Of a stretch of DNA of 64,000 nucleotides, positions 11,087 to 23,065 are shown piece by piece. Origin of the DNA: Centroberyx gerrardi (taxonomy: Eukaryota > Chordata > Actinopteri > Beryciformes > Berycidae); contig NC_135997.1 in assembly GCF_048128805.1 (NCBI RefSeq), forward strand, positions 28,793,815 through 28,857,814. The letters are read 5' to 3'. Every line of letters begins with the position of its first letter. Within the stretch, counting starts at the first letter, position 1. The notes beneath the pieces are model-generated. The model made no database searches, was not told where the DNA came from, and saw nothing but the letters and a program-made list of their open reading frames with translations. The position numbers were made by a program, and so were the translations under genes.

Positions 11087-12340
11087 AGAAAGAGAGAGAG
11101 AGAGGATAGAGACAGAGAGGGATGATGGGAAGGACGGATGGATGGATTGATGGAGAGGAGTGGGAGATGGATAAGATAGTAATAGGACACAATACAAAAA
11201 AATATATATAAATAAGAATAGAGCGAATGCGGTTATATAAAGATGCACCCTTCAATTTTAACACTAGAACGTGTTAAGTAGAAATATATGCATTAAAGCA
11301 TGACAATATACAGTATAAATTACAGCATGCATGCAGGGTGTGCAAAATAAAAGCTAAATAAAAGCAGAGGAAATGAATGATGCTTACGATATGAAAATGC
11401 ATGAAAACTATGACAATATATTCAGTATGAAGAGTGTGCAGATATAGACGGACGGAAGGATGGATGGGATGGAGGAGGGTGAGAAGGAGGGATAGATGGA
11501 GGTGTGGAGGAGCAGAACTTCCTCCTGCAGTGTGGAGGCTGGGAGAGGAGGAAGCAGGAGGAGCGTCTGCCTGCTCCAACTGTTACATCCCAGCAACATC
11601 ACACAGAATCACTCGGCCCTGCTTAATACATGCAGATTTACTCGAACAGGACTTACGAAACAGGAATGGCCGAAAGTGAAATATAAAACATTTAATTTGA
11701 TGATTTAATGTGTTGCCTCAATTAAAGATACGGCATTACAGTACACTTACTACACATGCTGCCGCATGTAAATCATCTCTCGGGAATGCATGCATTTACA
11801 TTTTTCACCATTAGCTGACCCATACGGAAAAAATACATACATTTCACATACAGTTCAGAATATGTTAACATATGCTCAAGCAAATCCCTTTGATATCTCT
11901 CCTCAGCTCTTATTCTGCTTCTTTTCATAACACTTTGCTCGTACATGATTGCTCCATGGTCAGCGGAATATTGTCTGGGTGCTGTGACCTCTGACCCCTG
12001 ACCTCCTTACTATTGGTTGTAATGTTGGTGATCTAGGAATTGAAACTTATTCAATTGTTGCACCCATTGTAAGCTGCTCTGGATAAGAGTCAGCTAAATG
12101 CCTAAAATGTAAATGTAGATACAATTTAAAATTATGCAAATTTTGGCCAAGAATGTATTTGCACATGTAGATGATATTCATTTTAAATATATTTTGAGTG
12201 TGCAAAATATATACTTGAGTGTGCAAAATCTATACTTGTACATATATGCTTTCAGAAAATATATTCCCAGTGTCCAAAATTGATTTCAATTGCATGTCAT
12301 CTACATTGAACAATATCCTGAAACATTCTGAAATATGTGG
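9121..12340. other. Gene-free stretch with microsatellites
   Basis: I see no supported gene. The region holds (CTCCT)n at 10420-10452, (GT)n at 10885-10925, (GT)n passing into (GA)n at 11048-11106, and a purine-rich GGATGG patch at 11430-11510. A SINE-type tail (GCTCTGGATAAGAGTCAGCT) ends at 12060-12118. Long frames here run through simple repeats. Confidence 0.6.
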
Positions 12341-12354
12341 AATGTCTTTTTTGC

Positions 12355-12500
12355 AGTATGGGAACACTACACCAGAGTGACTTACAATAAGCCGGTAAGG
12401 CTTCAGTGTCTTGCTCAAGGACACGTCAACAGGACACATGCCTGTTGCGGGGATTGAACTTGTGACTTGTCTAACATTTAAGCCACCCTGCCCCCCACAC
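12355..12500 (-). repeat. tRNA-derived SINE, reverse orientation
   Basis: Contains the plus-strand block CAGTGTCTTGCTCAAGGACA, preceded by AGAGTGACTTACAATAAG and followed by GGGGATTGAACTTGTGACTT. These are the reverse complements of the tail, spacer and B-box regions of the same SINE family seen at 1848 and 41035. Confidence 0.6.
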
Positions 12501-12899
12501 ACACAAATGAAACTGTGTCTTTACATCCTGGGAACAGACTCTATTTTTACCGTCTGGTTGTGATTTGAGATGACGATGTTTACTCAGCCAGTGGAAAACC
12601 CAGAAATCACATCTCTGCGACAGGACGGACCTCAGCAAGAGCAACGGGTCGCCGCCAAATCCATTTTTTTTTTGTTTTTCTCAGCTTGCCTGCCCCTGTT
12701 GTTGCCTCTCTGCCGTGATGGACGGTAGACTACAGGTTCAGATGGCTCACATCACCCCCCACTCAGTCACAGATCCCAGCCATCACAGCATACGATGCCT
12801 CATCCTCCTCCCACCTCCTCCTCCCACCTCCTCCTCCTCCAGTCTGCCACTCTGCTTGTTAGAAGCCCCTCAGCGAGGCAGCATGTACTGCATTTGTTG

Positions 12900-14172
12900 C
12901 ATTGTCTAAAAATATTGCCGTGGTTTTGGAGTCTGCTGCTGTGGTACTAGTACTGCATGCTGGATAGTAGCACTGAGTAGTACTGTGTTCTGCGGTAGTA
13001 GTACTAGGTGCTGGGGTGGTAGTAGGTGCTGGAGTAGTAGTAGTGGGTGCTGTGTTAGTGCTGTGTTCTGCGGTAGTGGTACTAGGTGCTGGGGTGGTAG
13101 TAGGTGCTGGAGTAGTAGTAGTGGGTGCTGTGTTAGTACTGGTGGGTGCTGGGGTAGTAGTAGTAGGTGCTGGAGTAATAGTAGTGGGTGCTGGAGTAGT
13201 AGTAGTAGGTGCTGGGGTAGTAGTAGGTGCTGGAGTAGTAGTAGTAAGTGCTGGGGTAGTAGTAGTAGGTGCTGGAGTAATAGTAGTGGGTGCTGGAGTA
13301 GTAGTAGTGGGTGCTGGGGTAGTAGTAGTAGGTGCTGGGATGGTAGTAGTGGGTGCTGGAGTAGTAGTAGAAGGTGCTGGGTGGTAGTAGTAGGTGCTGG
13401 AGTAGTAGTAGTAGGTGCTGGGGTAGTAGTAGTAGGTGCTGTAGTAATAGTAGTGGGTGCTGGAGTAGTAGTAGTAGGTGCTGGGGTAGTAGTAGGTGCT
13501 GGAGTAGTAGTAGTAAGTGCTGGGGTAGTAGTAGTAGGTGCTGGAGTAATAGTAATGGGTGCTGGAGTAGTAGTAGTGGGTGCTGGGGTAGTAGTAGTAG
13601 GTGCTGGGATGGTAGTAGTGGGTGCTGGAGTAGTAGTAGAAGGTGCTGGGTGGTAGTAGTGGGTGCTGGAGTAGTAGTAGTGGGTGCTGGAGTAGTAGTA
13701 GTAGGTGCTGGGGTAGTAGTAGGTGCTGGAGTAGTAGTAGTAAGTGCTGGGGTAGTAGTAGTAGGTGCTGGAGTAATAGTAATGGGTGCTGGAGTAGTAG
13801 TAGTGGGTGCTGGGGTAGTAGTAGTAGGTGCTGGGATGGTAGTAGTGGGTGCTGGAGTAGTAGTAGTAGGTGCTGGGGTAGTAGTAGGTGCTGGAGTAGT
13901 AGTAGTAAGTGCTGGGGTAGTAGTAGTAGGTGCTGGAGTAATAGTAATGGGTGCTGGAGTAGTAGTAGTGGGTGCTGGGGTAGTAGTAGTAGGTGCTGGG
14001 ATGGTAGTAGTGGGTGCTGGAGTAGTAGTAGAAGGTGCTGGGTGGTAGTAGTGGGTGCTGGAGTAGTAGTAGAAGGTGCTGGGGTGGTAGTAGTGGGTGC
14101 TGAAGTAGTAGTAGAAGGTGCTGGGGTGGTGGTAGTAGTGGGTGCTGGGGTAGTAGTAGTAGGTTCTGACTA
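12900..14172. repeat. Long minisatellite, GGTGCTGG(A/G)GTAGTAGTAGT units
   Basis: About 1.27 kb of tandem units of mostly 21 bases, with 18- and 24-base variants, roughly 60 copies. Longer blocks repeat as a whole: for example the combination AGTAATAGTAATGGGTGC followed by GGATGGTAGTAGTGGG recurs near 13545, 13785 and 13940, showing higher-order duplication. Since unit lengths are multiples of three, several frames stay open: minus-strand frames read as Pro-Ala-Pro-Thr-Thr-Thr-Thr mucin-like, Leu-Gln-His or Tyr-Tyr-Ser-Thr repeats, plus-strand frames as Val-Gly-Ala. No signal peptide, cysteine domain or splice context supports a gene. Confidence 0.9.
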
Positions 14173-17142
14173 GGAATAGTGGTGAATAAATAAAGGTTAA
14201 AAAACTGTAGTGCTGGCAGTAGTGCTGCATGCTGGGATAGTAGCACTTGGGATGGTGGTGGTTGAGGAGCTTAAGGTGGTCTGGCTTGATTGGGATCCAG
14301 AGTTCTTACACTGAGCCATCCTCTTTAAAAGATCCTCTACCTGCATGTTTTCTGTGCCGTATTGTGCGTTATATAAAGAGTCCTAATAAGCTTCTGTAGC
14401 AAATGTTTTGGTAAGCTGCTGTGAGCGGCTGGCCTTCTTACATCCCACTCAGTCATGAGAGATTTGCATAAAATAAAAAAAGGCGCTCTGTGTAAACATA
14501 GTTGAGGGGGTTTGCTGTATTTTTTATGCGAGCAGAGATGTGGAGCAGTCAGGTTGACTCCGAACAGAGCGCTCCTGTTTTCTACAGATGGCTGCTGCTT
14601 TCTGAGCGCGGGCTTTGTTTATATGATAAGTACAGATGACACTGACGGCTCATAGTGGAGGAGTTTGACTGTCTGCTCTATTTAAGACCCTTCTTCACTG
14701 TCCTGTCAAACGGATGTCAAGTCATTTTATATGTGTTTAGATTTGCGTATATATTTTCATACTTTACTCAGACTATTTTCACAGATAACAATTATTATAT
14801 GAACAGAGGTTGTATTCACCAACTTAAAGTGCCATTGAAGACATTTGAGGCTTTGACCCAAAGTGTCTTACAGCACCATGAGTGTATTTATAGCATAGGT
14901 GGGAATTGAACCCCTAACCGTGGCAGTGTTAGTGCCTTGCTCTACCTACACAGAATCACAAGAGCGAGGTTAAAAATTCAACTTCTGCATTAAAATCAGC
15001 TGTAAATCCCCAGTGAGAACGAGGCCAGCGCGAAGAAGCGGCAGTAACCCCCTCTGATCCGCTGGCCGCTGTTTGCAAACCTGCGGCAGAGGCTGAAAAC
15101 TCGCCTTCGGCCCCGCCCACGTCGCGCTCCTCATCCTCGGCATTTGCTGTCTCTCTTTTACCCTTTCCAGCGCCGAAAAACTGCAAGACCTTTTCTCTGA
15201 CATTTGTTATCCTGGTGCTATCATGTGCTATCTAATTGGATGAAGAGGTAGACTGTGGGCCAGGCAGGAAGAGGAGGTGAACTATACTGTAGTGTGAGGA
15301 GACGCCACGATCCTCCTCTTCCTCGGCATTCCTGCTCAGGTATTTTGGCCTCCGTCACTCTGGTCACATACTGTACATCACGGCAGTTCAATGTTCAAGT
15401 ATTCACAGAGTAGTAACAACCGTTCACAAATACAAAATTCTCTCGTTTTTGGCTATGGGACACAGCAGTGAGTGCATTAACTGTTCCAGGACATAAGGAA
15501 ACATATTTGAGTGAATTCTCCTTTAACTACCAGAGAGAGGCTGAGCAAAAGGCTTTCCCTTTTCATTTAACCTTTTGTTTATACAGGGAAAGTCGAGCAC
15601 GCTTGCTTTGTTCACCCCCACCCTGCTTCACGTTCATACAGTTCAAACATCTTCGGCCACTGAGCAGCTCAAAAGGAGCAGTTGGGGGTTCAGTGCCTTG
15701 CTCAAGGGAACCTCTGCACTGGTTGTTGATGGAGGGAAGAGCGTCACTCCTCTTTCACTGAAAAATCTGTAAAGCTGCTTCCATATGCCTTCCTCTGGAG
15801 ACAGGAGCAGTGAACGTTGCTCTTTTTGGACTTGATCACCTGGAAGTGATGTCAGGTGTTAGAGCTGGTCTGAGAACAGCGGGGAACCGTTCTCAGCCAG
15901 CAGAACAATAAGCCCTGTGTCCGTGTGCAGACCAATTCTTCTGACAGTTAGAAATGGCCTTATCAGCTTGCCTTGACCTTCACATCTCACACCCACTGTC
16001 AGAGCAGAGCTGCGTTGCACTCAGCCAATCTCACAAACAGCTTTGGCCATCAACACATCTTCCAGCCTATGGGCTTTTAGCAAAGCCTGAAAATTGAGAC
16101 GGAAAAATCAGAGGCCAATATTTTCAACATTAATAACTCCTTGCCCCTGCAGACACAAATAGAAAGAACAAGCTGATCCCAGGCGGAGAATGGGTTGAGA
16201 ACATCAGAATGCTCTTACCTAAGAAGAATTATTGTATTCCAAAGGAACATTAGGCTCGGGATGATGATGGATATTTTCAGTATGAGCAAGAGGAAGCCAA
16301 GTTGATCAGAAGAGCTCTCTCTCTCTCTCTCTCTCTGCAGTCCCTGTGCGAGGTCACCACACAAGTGTAATTAGGGAGCTTGCCACAGCGCCTCTCTGCG
16401 GCTGGTGTGCAAATACTGCCATCTACTGTCAGAAAGTGAGAATTCAGCCACCGAGGCTTCACAGTTCACCTTCAGCGGCCCTGCCAGTCCCACACAGTTC
16501 AGCATCAAGTGTGCACTCCAAACAAAACGCCGCTATTAGCGGCGTTTGGTGTTCAGTCCACAGTGCTATTCATGCACTCCAAGTAATAATTGCAGCTCTA
16601 AACAGCAACAAAACTCTAAAACCCAACAGGCCAGCTACTCTGAGCTCTCTGTAATTACTACATAATGTCAGGGCCGTCTATTCACTGAACATTAAACTGT
16701 GGCAAAGATATTATTTGCCACCAAAACTTCCACTGACCAATTGGAGCAATAACTGATGATTGACAAGATATTATTTGGCCAATGTGGGAAATTATTAGAC
16801 ATATAGGTCACCAAACTATCAGCTTAGAGGGAACATTGGGCCTGTGTGTGATTTTTTTGGTTTTGTTTTCTTTTGTGCTTGATCTTTGCTCTCCATTATA
16901 ATGATAATAATTTCAATATCAAATACCCACTTATCCTAACATACAGTGAGTGTCCACCCAATTAACACCCATGCACAATGTGTGGAAAAACAATATTTTA
17001 ATTAATTAATCATAGCATACAACAATGAAATGAATACATTATTGAATGAAAAATAAACAGACAAGGAGACAGATAAGACATGGGGATCATTTTCTGGGCC
17101 TTATAGAGGCAGAAATCAGTGTCTCTTTTCTGTGTTTCTCCA
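14173..17142. other. Gene-free stretch upstream of mrpl46's 3' end
   Basis: No gene seen. Contents include a repeat-free AT-rich patch at 14440-14640, a reverse SINE at 15555-15775, a (TC)n tract at 16313-16337 and a repeat-free block at 16080-16230. The 3' UTR of mrpl46 must occupy the right edge; an ATTAAA-type signal on the minus strand near 16997 is possible but unproven. Confidence 0.5.
15555..15775 (-). repeat. SINE, reverse orientation (GGGCAGCTCCCAGTGTGAATG family)
   Basis: Its reverse complement shows CCCTTGAGCAAGGCACTGAA, CTGCTC and GAGCTGCTCAGTGGCCGA, then GAACTGTATGAACGTGAAGC and TTTCCCTGTATAAACAAAAG. The same blocks in the same order occur at 31285-31500, 53085-53290 and 62075-62395. 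Confidence 0.65.
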
Positions 17143-17846
17143 TCACAGGCTGAGGATGAAGCGGCTGACCTTCTCCAGGTACGCCGGCTTCAGATAGTCC
17201 TGCAGTTCGCTTTTCTTCACCCACAGCAAAGGAGCGTCTGCGGCCGCGGGGCGACCGCCGCCCGACAGAACGGCTTTGAAGAAGAACACCTTGGTTCCGG
17301 CCGAGCTCTCCGTCCGCACGGCTCTGGGCAGTTTGTACTTGTAAACTCCGCAGGGGGCGTTGCCGAGGAAAGTCGCCTTGAAACCGGCCGCTGCAAAGGA
17401 GAGAACCAGCTTTGAGTTATTACGGTTAGGAGCGCCGGGACAAATGGTGAGCTAAAACGGTGATGTTCCCGAACGCTCTCCATTTGTCCCACCTATATCT
17501 TATTCTCTCCTGCTGCGACAACCCAGTTTTTTCCCATCTCATCTTATGTAATTTAAATCACTGAGTCCTGTGTAGCTCTATGGGTAGAGCAAGGCACTAA
17601 CGCTGCCAGGGTTAGGGGTTCAATTCCCACTCAGTCCACCCATAGTAAACACGAATCCACGCCTGCTGCTGTAAGGCGCTTTGGATAAAAGTGTCCACCA
17701 AACGCCATATGTTAATGTCAAGCGGAAAGTCTTAATGGGAAGTGATTGATGGCGTTGGCACATTAATAGTTTATGAGCAATGTTCTGAAACCTTTTAACA
17801 TACTCCGTCGCTAGCGTTTAATTTAACCACTTGATTCCATTGGGTG

Positions 17847-17877
<31 letters not shown>

Positions 17878-20800
17878 TAAATCAAAGAAGCAGCCGGAGT
17901 TTTGGAGCGTTTTGGTCAGTTTAACAGAGAAACGCAGCATTCAATACACATTCAACACAGCAGCAGTGAATCAAGTCTGACTAAAAAGCCTTTTCTGCCC
18001 TTTCTCCCCAGCTCTTTTATCGTTTCCCTATCACTTCTCTGTCATCCATGATCATTCTATTAGAAGTCTCTCTGGATATGAGAGCTTTACTCAATTTCCT
18101 CTCGAAGATCAATAACGGTAATCTTATTTAATCTAAATGCTGCATATGTTAAATGACTGTGAGGGTTGAAGGGGGGATGTGTTCCGCTGGTTGGGGATCA
18201 TATAGAGAACTGTATTTCAAGTATAACATAGATAGCTACTCTAGACTAGATCAAACTTTAATGATCCTTGTGGTGAAATTGGGTCATCGCAGCAGCGGAG
18301 AATAGGATATAGATAAGAGTAGAGCAAATGGAGAGTGTTGGAGATAATACAGCCAATAATAGTTGACACTGCGGATATGGGAAGCACTGTTAACTCTGTA
18401 TCAGGTAGTGTTTACATACTGTTTAGGGCAGGATATGTTGACAGATAACTCTAGATTTCATATGACAGAGAACCATGTTTTAGGGATTCTAAATTGTGAG
18501 CACAGTAATGCAGTATTACCGTATATAGTGTTAACCGTATATATCAGAGATAACATGTTTTATTATATTTTAGGGTTAACGTGGAAAGCTATATATTTTA
18601 GGGCAACAGATTTTAGGGTTAACAGCATAGATGGCTTCTATTTTAGGGGAAACACAGATGGATACATAACTTCTATATAATTTAGGGTTAAAATAGGTAA
18701 CTTTTAGGGATGACTGATAACTCTATATTGATAAATAGCCTACACTCACACACACAGTCAAAGGTTTGGACACACCTGATTGAATGTCCTATGTTTTAAG
18801 CCATTTTGATCTAAAGGCTTATGCTTAAATGCTTGAAATTTGTTGTTGATGCCCATGTATGAATTTCTTTCCAAAGCCTTTGCCTTTCCATCAAGGCAAC
18901 GGGTGGCTGCTTTAAAGAAAGTAAAATATAAGATAGTTTTGATTTGTTTTACACTTTTTTGGTCACTGCATAATTTCATTTGTCTAATTTCACAGTTTTG
19001 ATGTCTTTACTATTATTCTAAAATGTGGAAAATAGTAAAAATAAAGAAACATGTAGTGTGTCCAAACGTTTGACTGGTAGTGTAGATATACTTAAGGAAT
19101 ACCACATACATACACTGTTGGCCCAGTAATATGATGACTAGGGATAACTAGATTTTAGGCATATTACAGATAATTCTAGATGCAGGGAGAACAGATTATC
19201 ATTTATTATAGGGATGACATAGGTGACTATTTTTGTGATAACAGAAAGCATAGATTACTGATAGTGGTATATTTTAGGAATTACATGGGTAACTATATTT
19301 GAGGGATATCATTGAGAACTCTATTTAGGGATATCTGATATTAAAATATATGTTATTTTATGAGTTAATTAATTTATTTTAGGGATTAAATGTGTAACTA
19401 TATGTTAATGATAACCGACTTGTGTTTCCCCTTTTTGTGTATTGTGAACTGGGATTAGAAGGACAGATCGGTTTGCTGATATAACAAAGCGATATTAACT
19501 GTTTATTGAATATGTGATATCTGCTGGTCAGTATGGAGGAGGTTCCTCCCTGACCTCATCTACATAAATGAATTCTTCATTTACAGGCACTAATGTATCC
19601 CAGAGTTTCCCCTACCATTGAATAGGTGTGGTGGGTCACCCTGCCTTAAAAAGCTGCTAACCCTAAAAGCATTTCATTAGTCTGGGTTTCAATAGAGAGT
19701 TTTAGTGTCCCATGATAGTTGGGCATAAAAATAGTTAAATTTACAGATGCTGAATATCAGCAGAAAATATCAGCTATCAGCAGCTTGTCGACCTTCATAA
19801 ACCCACGCTGTTGCCTCGCAGGTTACCTGGCAGGGAGGCGAGCGCTCTCTCGGCCGTCTGCCTCAGGTTTTCTCCTTGCTGCCACTGAGCGTGAGGCAGC
19901 AGCCACAGCTTCTCAGCACCGACCTGCTGCTCGGCCAGCAGCACCAGGGAGTCGGCCAGGCAGCGGTCCAGCGAGGCCAAGTCCTTCTGCAGGTCAGCTA
20001 GAACAGAGACAGGGCCGTCAGCTGCTTTACAGTAGCTACGTTTGCATACAACTTTCAAGTGAATTTTTACACAAACTTTTGAAATGTCGGAAAAAAATTT
20101 AATGACAGTCAGTTTCATCTCATCTTCAAAACTATATTCTTTCTTGCTCCAAAAATCCCCTTGCTGACCTCTGAGCCTCGCTGCTGGCTGGAAGTGCTTC
20201 AGCTTCTGCTCCCAGGAGTCTTCCAGGTCCTGAGCCAAGACGATCTCCTGGTCGCCGCGGTCTCCCTCGTCGTCAGAGTTGTAGTCGTCTGCCTGCTTAC
20301 GACTCAGTCTCTCTGCGTCCTCCAGCAGCCGCAGCTCGTGGTCCGACATCAAGCTCTTCTCCAGTTCCATCTGAAATGAAACCACAACAGTTCTCCATCT
20401 CAACATCCACGACTTTGCCCAGAGCTTTATTCACTGACCGGACTTGGAAATTGTTGGTTGGTGTCCAATATGTCAACTGCTGATAGAGGCAGGGAAATAT
20501 AGAACATATCCCTCTATAGCCAAACATACACTACAACTAATATCACAATATGACTGTGTCATACGGTTTACAGCTACATCAAATCTGGAGTAGGACTGTG
20601 CAATATGGACAAAATTAATATCAAAATAATCATAAGAAATTATTTCCATATCAATAACAATATCTGCTAACATATGCAAAATCATATGTTGCTGTTCATT
20701 ACATTGAACTTCATGGTACTATAAAATGTAGTAAAACTGTAAAATTCCCTTATTTTTTTCAGATCTCACTTTGTGAAAGATTTTAATTTGCATTGGCTGT

Positions 20801-21572
20801 CAACAGAACAGTGACATCACTGCAAGTCATGGATATATGCTGTAATTTCACATATTGTTTTCCTTCATATTCTCGGTTCTACTCGTATTTGTTAAATATT
20901 GCACATATATTGAAGTTTTGTAACATTTCATACAGAACTTATAACTTATTCCACCAAACTACATCGAAGGGAGCCTGAACCAGTTCTATAAATTGAGATT
21001 TTATTGAAATAAAGTGCTGCTAGGTTAATTATATGTATGCCGAATTGAAGAGTGCCTCCGAACGATTCCGAAAAGCTCGAGTTATAATTTATGAGATGTG
21101 TACTTTTGCCGATAAACGAGGGAACACTGATGTTAACAGATTTCTGAACGGAATTTGGCGTGACTATCTCCCCGCACAGGAGAACGGAACGTATGGGGGC
21201 TAGTTTGCCTCAGGATAATTACCGACTGGAGGTCACAGTTTACCTTCCTTTTTGTTTCGCTCTACATCACCGTTAACACCCGTTTTATGAACAGTTTTAT
21301 CCCAGACCTACTTGGTGCATCAGCTGTGTGAACTGCTGCTCTATGGGACTCCAGTCTGCTGAAATGACCGGCAGCCTCTGCAGGCACACCGCTGCCATCA
21401 ACCTCCACGGCGAACCCACACTTTCCACTTTACTTTTAGTCTGTAAAGAAGCGTGACAAACAGAATTGACAGAAAACTGGCGAAAACCCGTGTTTCCAAC
21501 CCCTGTCCTCCCAAAACAATAAAGAAACTGTAGTAAAGGGCGACTCGCCATCCTCCTACAGGGCGCAGCCAT
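17143..21572 (-). CDS. mrpl46: Mitochondrial large ribosomal subunit protein mL46
   Basis: Four coding exons join in frame: 21312-21572, 20169-20370, 19827-19997 and 17143-17390, all with GT-AG introns, giving 293 aa (human about 279). The ATG at 21572 starts [10 protein letters not shown], matching the mammalian MAAP start; residues 1-50 form an Arg/Ser-rich transit peptide, followed by [17 protein letters not shown]. Exon 2 carries [14 protein letters not shown] and [13 protein letters not shown], exon 3 [20 protein letters not shown], and exon 4 [15 protein letters not shown] and KVFFFKAVL, the Nudix-like C-terminal part that has lost the hydrolase box in this family. The protein works in the mitoribosome large subunit. 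The gene is head-to-head with mrps11. Intron 3 (17391-19826) holds a SINE, a decayed tandem array and a Tc1-like MITE. Confidence 0.96.
17568..17712 (+). repeat. tRNA-derived SINE in mrpl46 intron 3
   Basis: The head TGTAGCTCTATGGGTAGAGC is an A box and GGGGTTCAATTCCCACTC a B box, so the source tRNA promoter is still visible. The tail GGCGCTTTGGATAAAAGTGT is a LINE-related SINE tail common in fish. It lies antisense to mrpl46. Confidence 0.75.
17847..17874. repeat. (AG)n microsatellite
   Basis: About 14 AG dinucleotides in mrpl46 intron 3. Confidence 0.9.
18180..19420. repeat. Diverged tandem array with TTTTAGGG(A/T)TAAC motif
   Basis: Blocks such as TTTTAGGGTTAAC, TTTTAGGGATTC, TTTAGGGATATC and TTTTAGGGATTAAA recur roughly every 35-50 bases, separated by variants of ATAGATAACTCTATAT. 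They occur on both sides of the MITE at 18741-19084, which therefore interrupts an older array. The array is in mrpl46 intron 3 and codes for nothing I recognise. Confidence 0.6.
18741..19084. mobile_element. Tc1/mariner-like MITE
   Basis: The ends are inverted repeats: left TACACTCACACACACAGTCA then AAGGTTTGGACACACCTGAT, right (reverse complement) TACACTACCAGTCAAACGTT then TGGACACAC. TA dinucleotides stand at both borders, as expected of the Tc1/mariner target site. At 344 bp with no transposase frame it is non-autonomous. This TACACTACCAGTCAAA end is a well-known Tc1-type terminus in fishes. Confidence 0.8.
20585..20780. repeat. Decayed hAT-like remnant in mrpl46 intron 1 (possible)
   Basis: Starts TAGGACTGTGCAATATGGAC and continues into AT-rich sequence resembling the element at 44177-44444. 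No clear right end or duplication is visible. Confidence 0.3.
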
Positions 21573-22474
21573 CTTCTTCTGATGCATTTAGTTGCTGACG
21601 GAAAAGTCGTAATTCTCAATTTAATCTAAAAGTATCTAAAAAAGTGGGAAATGGGACTGGGAAAGTGGGAATTTCCTTTTTTGTATATTTTTAGTGACGC
21701 AAAAACAAAACATAACACAGGAAGAGGAACAAAAAGGAACCAGAGGATATACAGTGCCAATTTCCTATGATACCTGAGTATGGAAGGCGTGTCAGCAAGT
21801 GATGAAAATGGGTTTTTTTTTCATGTTATTTTATCATAATATGTAATTGTTTGGCAGTTTTTGTAAATAATTAATAGTGATGTATGTTTCCATTTTCACT
21901 CTTTGTTTAGCTTTTAGTTGTAGTTGTCATCTACATTTATGTAATTAAATTCAAATAAATTTTGGCATGTCTAGTAAATAAAGGAAAACATCGATCGCAA
22001 GTATGATGCACAATGTCTCTTCATTTTGCCACAGCACAACGTAGCTTGACGGTGCAACGAGCAGGCGACAAGTCGTATTTACAACTTCATAAGTGTTAAT
22101 TCGAAGTTTACGAGGTAACATAAAGGCAGCATTTTTCCATTTTCTACCCAGAGTGTTGTGCGTTAGAAGACGAGTCTATTCTGACAATCTTGGGGGTGCT
22201 TGAAATCAATGTAAATATTGTTTAACCAAATATGTGTTACTATTTATCTTTTAGAATAACATATGTATGAATTAATTTGATAGTATTTGATTATTACTGT
22301 ACTGACTATATGAATAATGATTGTACTCGCAACAGAGGTGTTTTATTTATTTTGACTCCCCTCAAATGATTTCCAACAATGGACGGGTCAGGATTAGCAT
22401 CAGTCTCAATGTCACGTTTGTTGTGTGAAATAGCTCAATGGTAGACCGTTAACTACCTAACAAACTGCTGAAAC
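21573..22474. promoter_or_regulatory. Bidirectional promoter region of mrpl46 and mrps11
   Basis: The two start codons face away from each other with 902 bases between them, and no other gene fits between. The mrpl46 ATG has a good Kozak context (AAGATGG). There is no TATA box at either end that I can identify and no strong CpG island, although CG-containing words cluster at 21040-21290 inside mrpl46 intron 1 and at 22040-22170. Joint control of two mitoribosome genes is inferred from the arrangement, which is shared with mammals. Confidence 0.6.
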
Positions 22475-23007
22475 ATGTATAAATTAAACTGTATATTAGT
22501 TAGTTCTGTGAGTAAAGTATGCCGACAGGTAGCTGGCTCTCTGAATGCAGGAAACTCTTTGTAAGTGTTTGAAGGCGAAGGTTTACTCTTTAGCATCAGT
22601 GTTAGCTAACGTTAGCTAGTTCCAGTAACGTCAGTCTGCTGTAGTTGCTGTAGTTACATGCTAACTCTGTATTAAAATGTTAAATACTGCTGTTTGTATA
22701 GTACTCATCTGCATATTTTGTGCATATGGAATAGCTATGAATACGACACCGAAACGAATGTTTGAAAGAGAACTTACTCTGTAGTCCACATGCTACACTG
22801 TCTGCAGCATCCCAGAATCCACCAGCCACTCTCCCTGTTTTACCAGTCAAATAGATGTTTACAATAGAATAGGCCTCCAATGATGGTTGGTTACCTGGAG
22901 AGTAGACTAATTTACCAGACATAGGCATATACAGGTATTTGTTTGTTGGTGGTTGGTGCTGATTTTCCATTCCAGTGACAGTAACTGATTGATTGATTGA
23001 TGATGAT

Positions 23008-23065
<58 letters not shown>

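Noticed and set aside
10738-11248. Minus-strand frames with His-Thr runs
   Set aside because: Translations of CA/TG microsatellites.
12906-14246. 446-codon minus-strand open frame and overlapping mucin-like frames
   Set aside because: The frames exist because the minisatellite unit is a multiple of three; other frames on both strands are equally open, and there is no signal peptide, domain or splice context.
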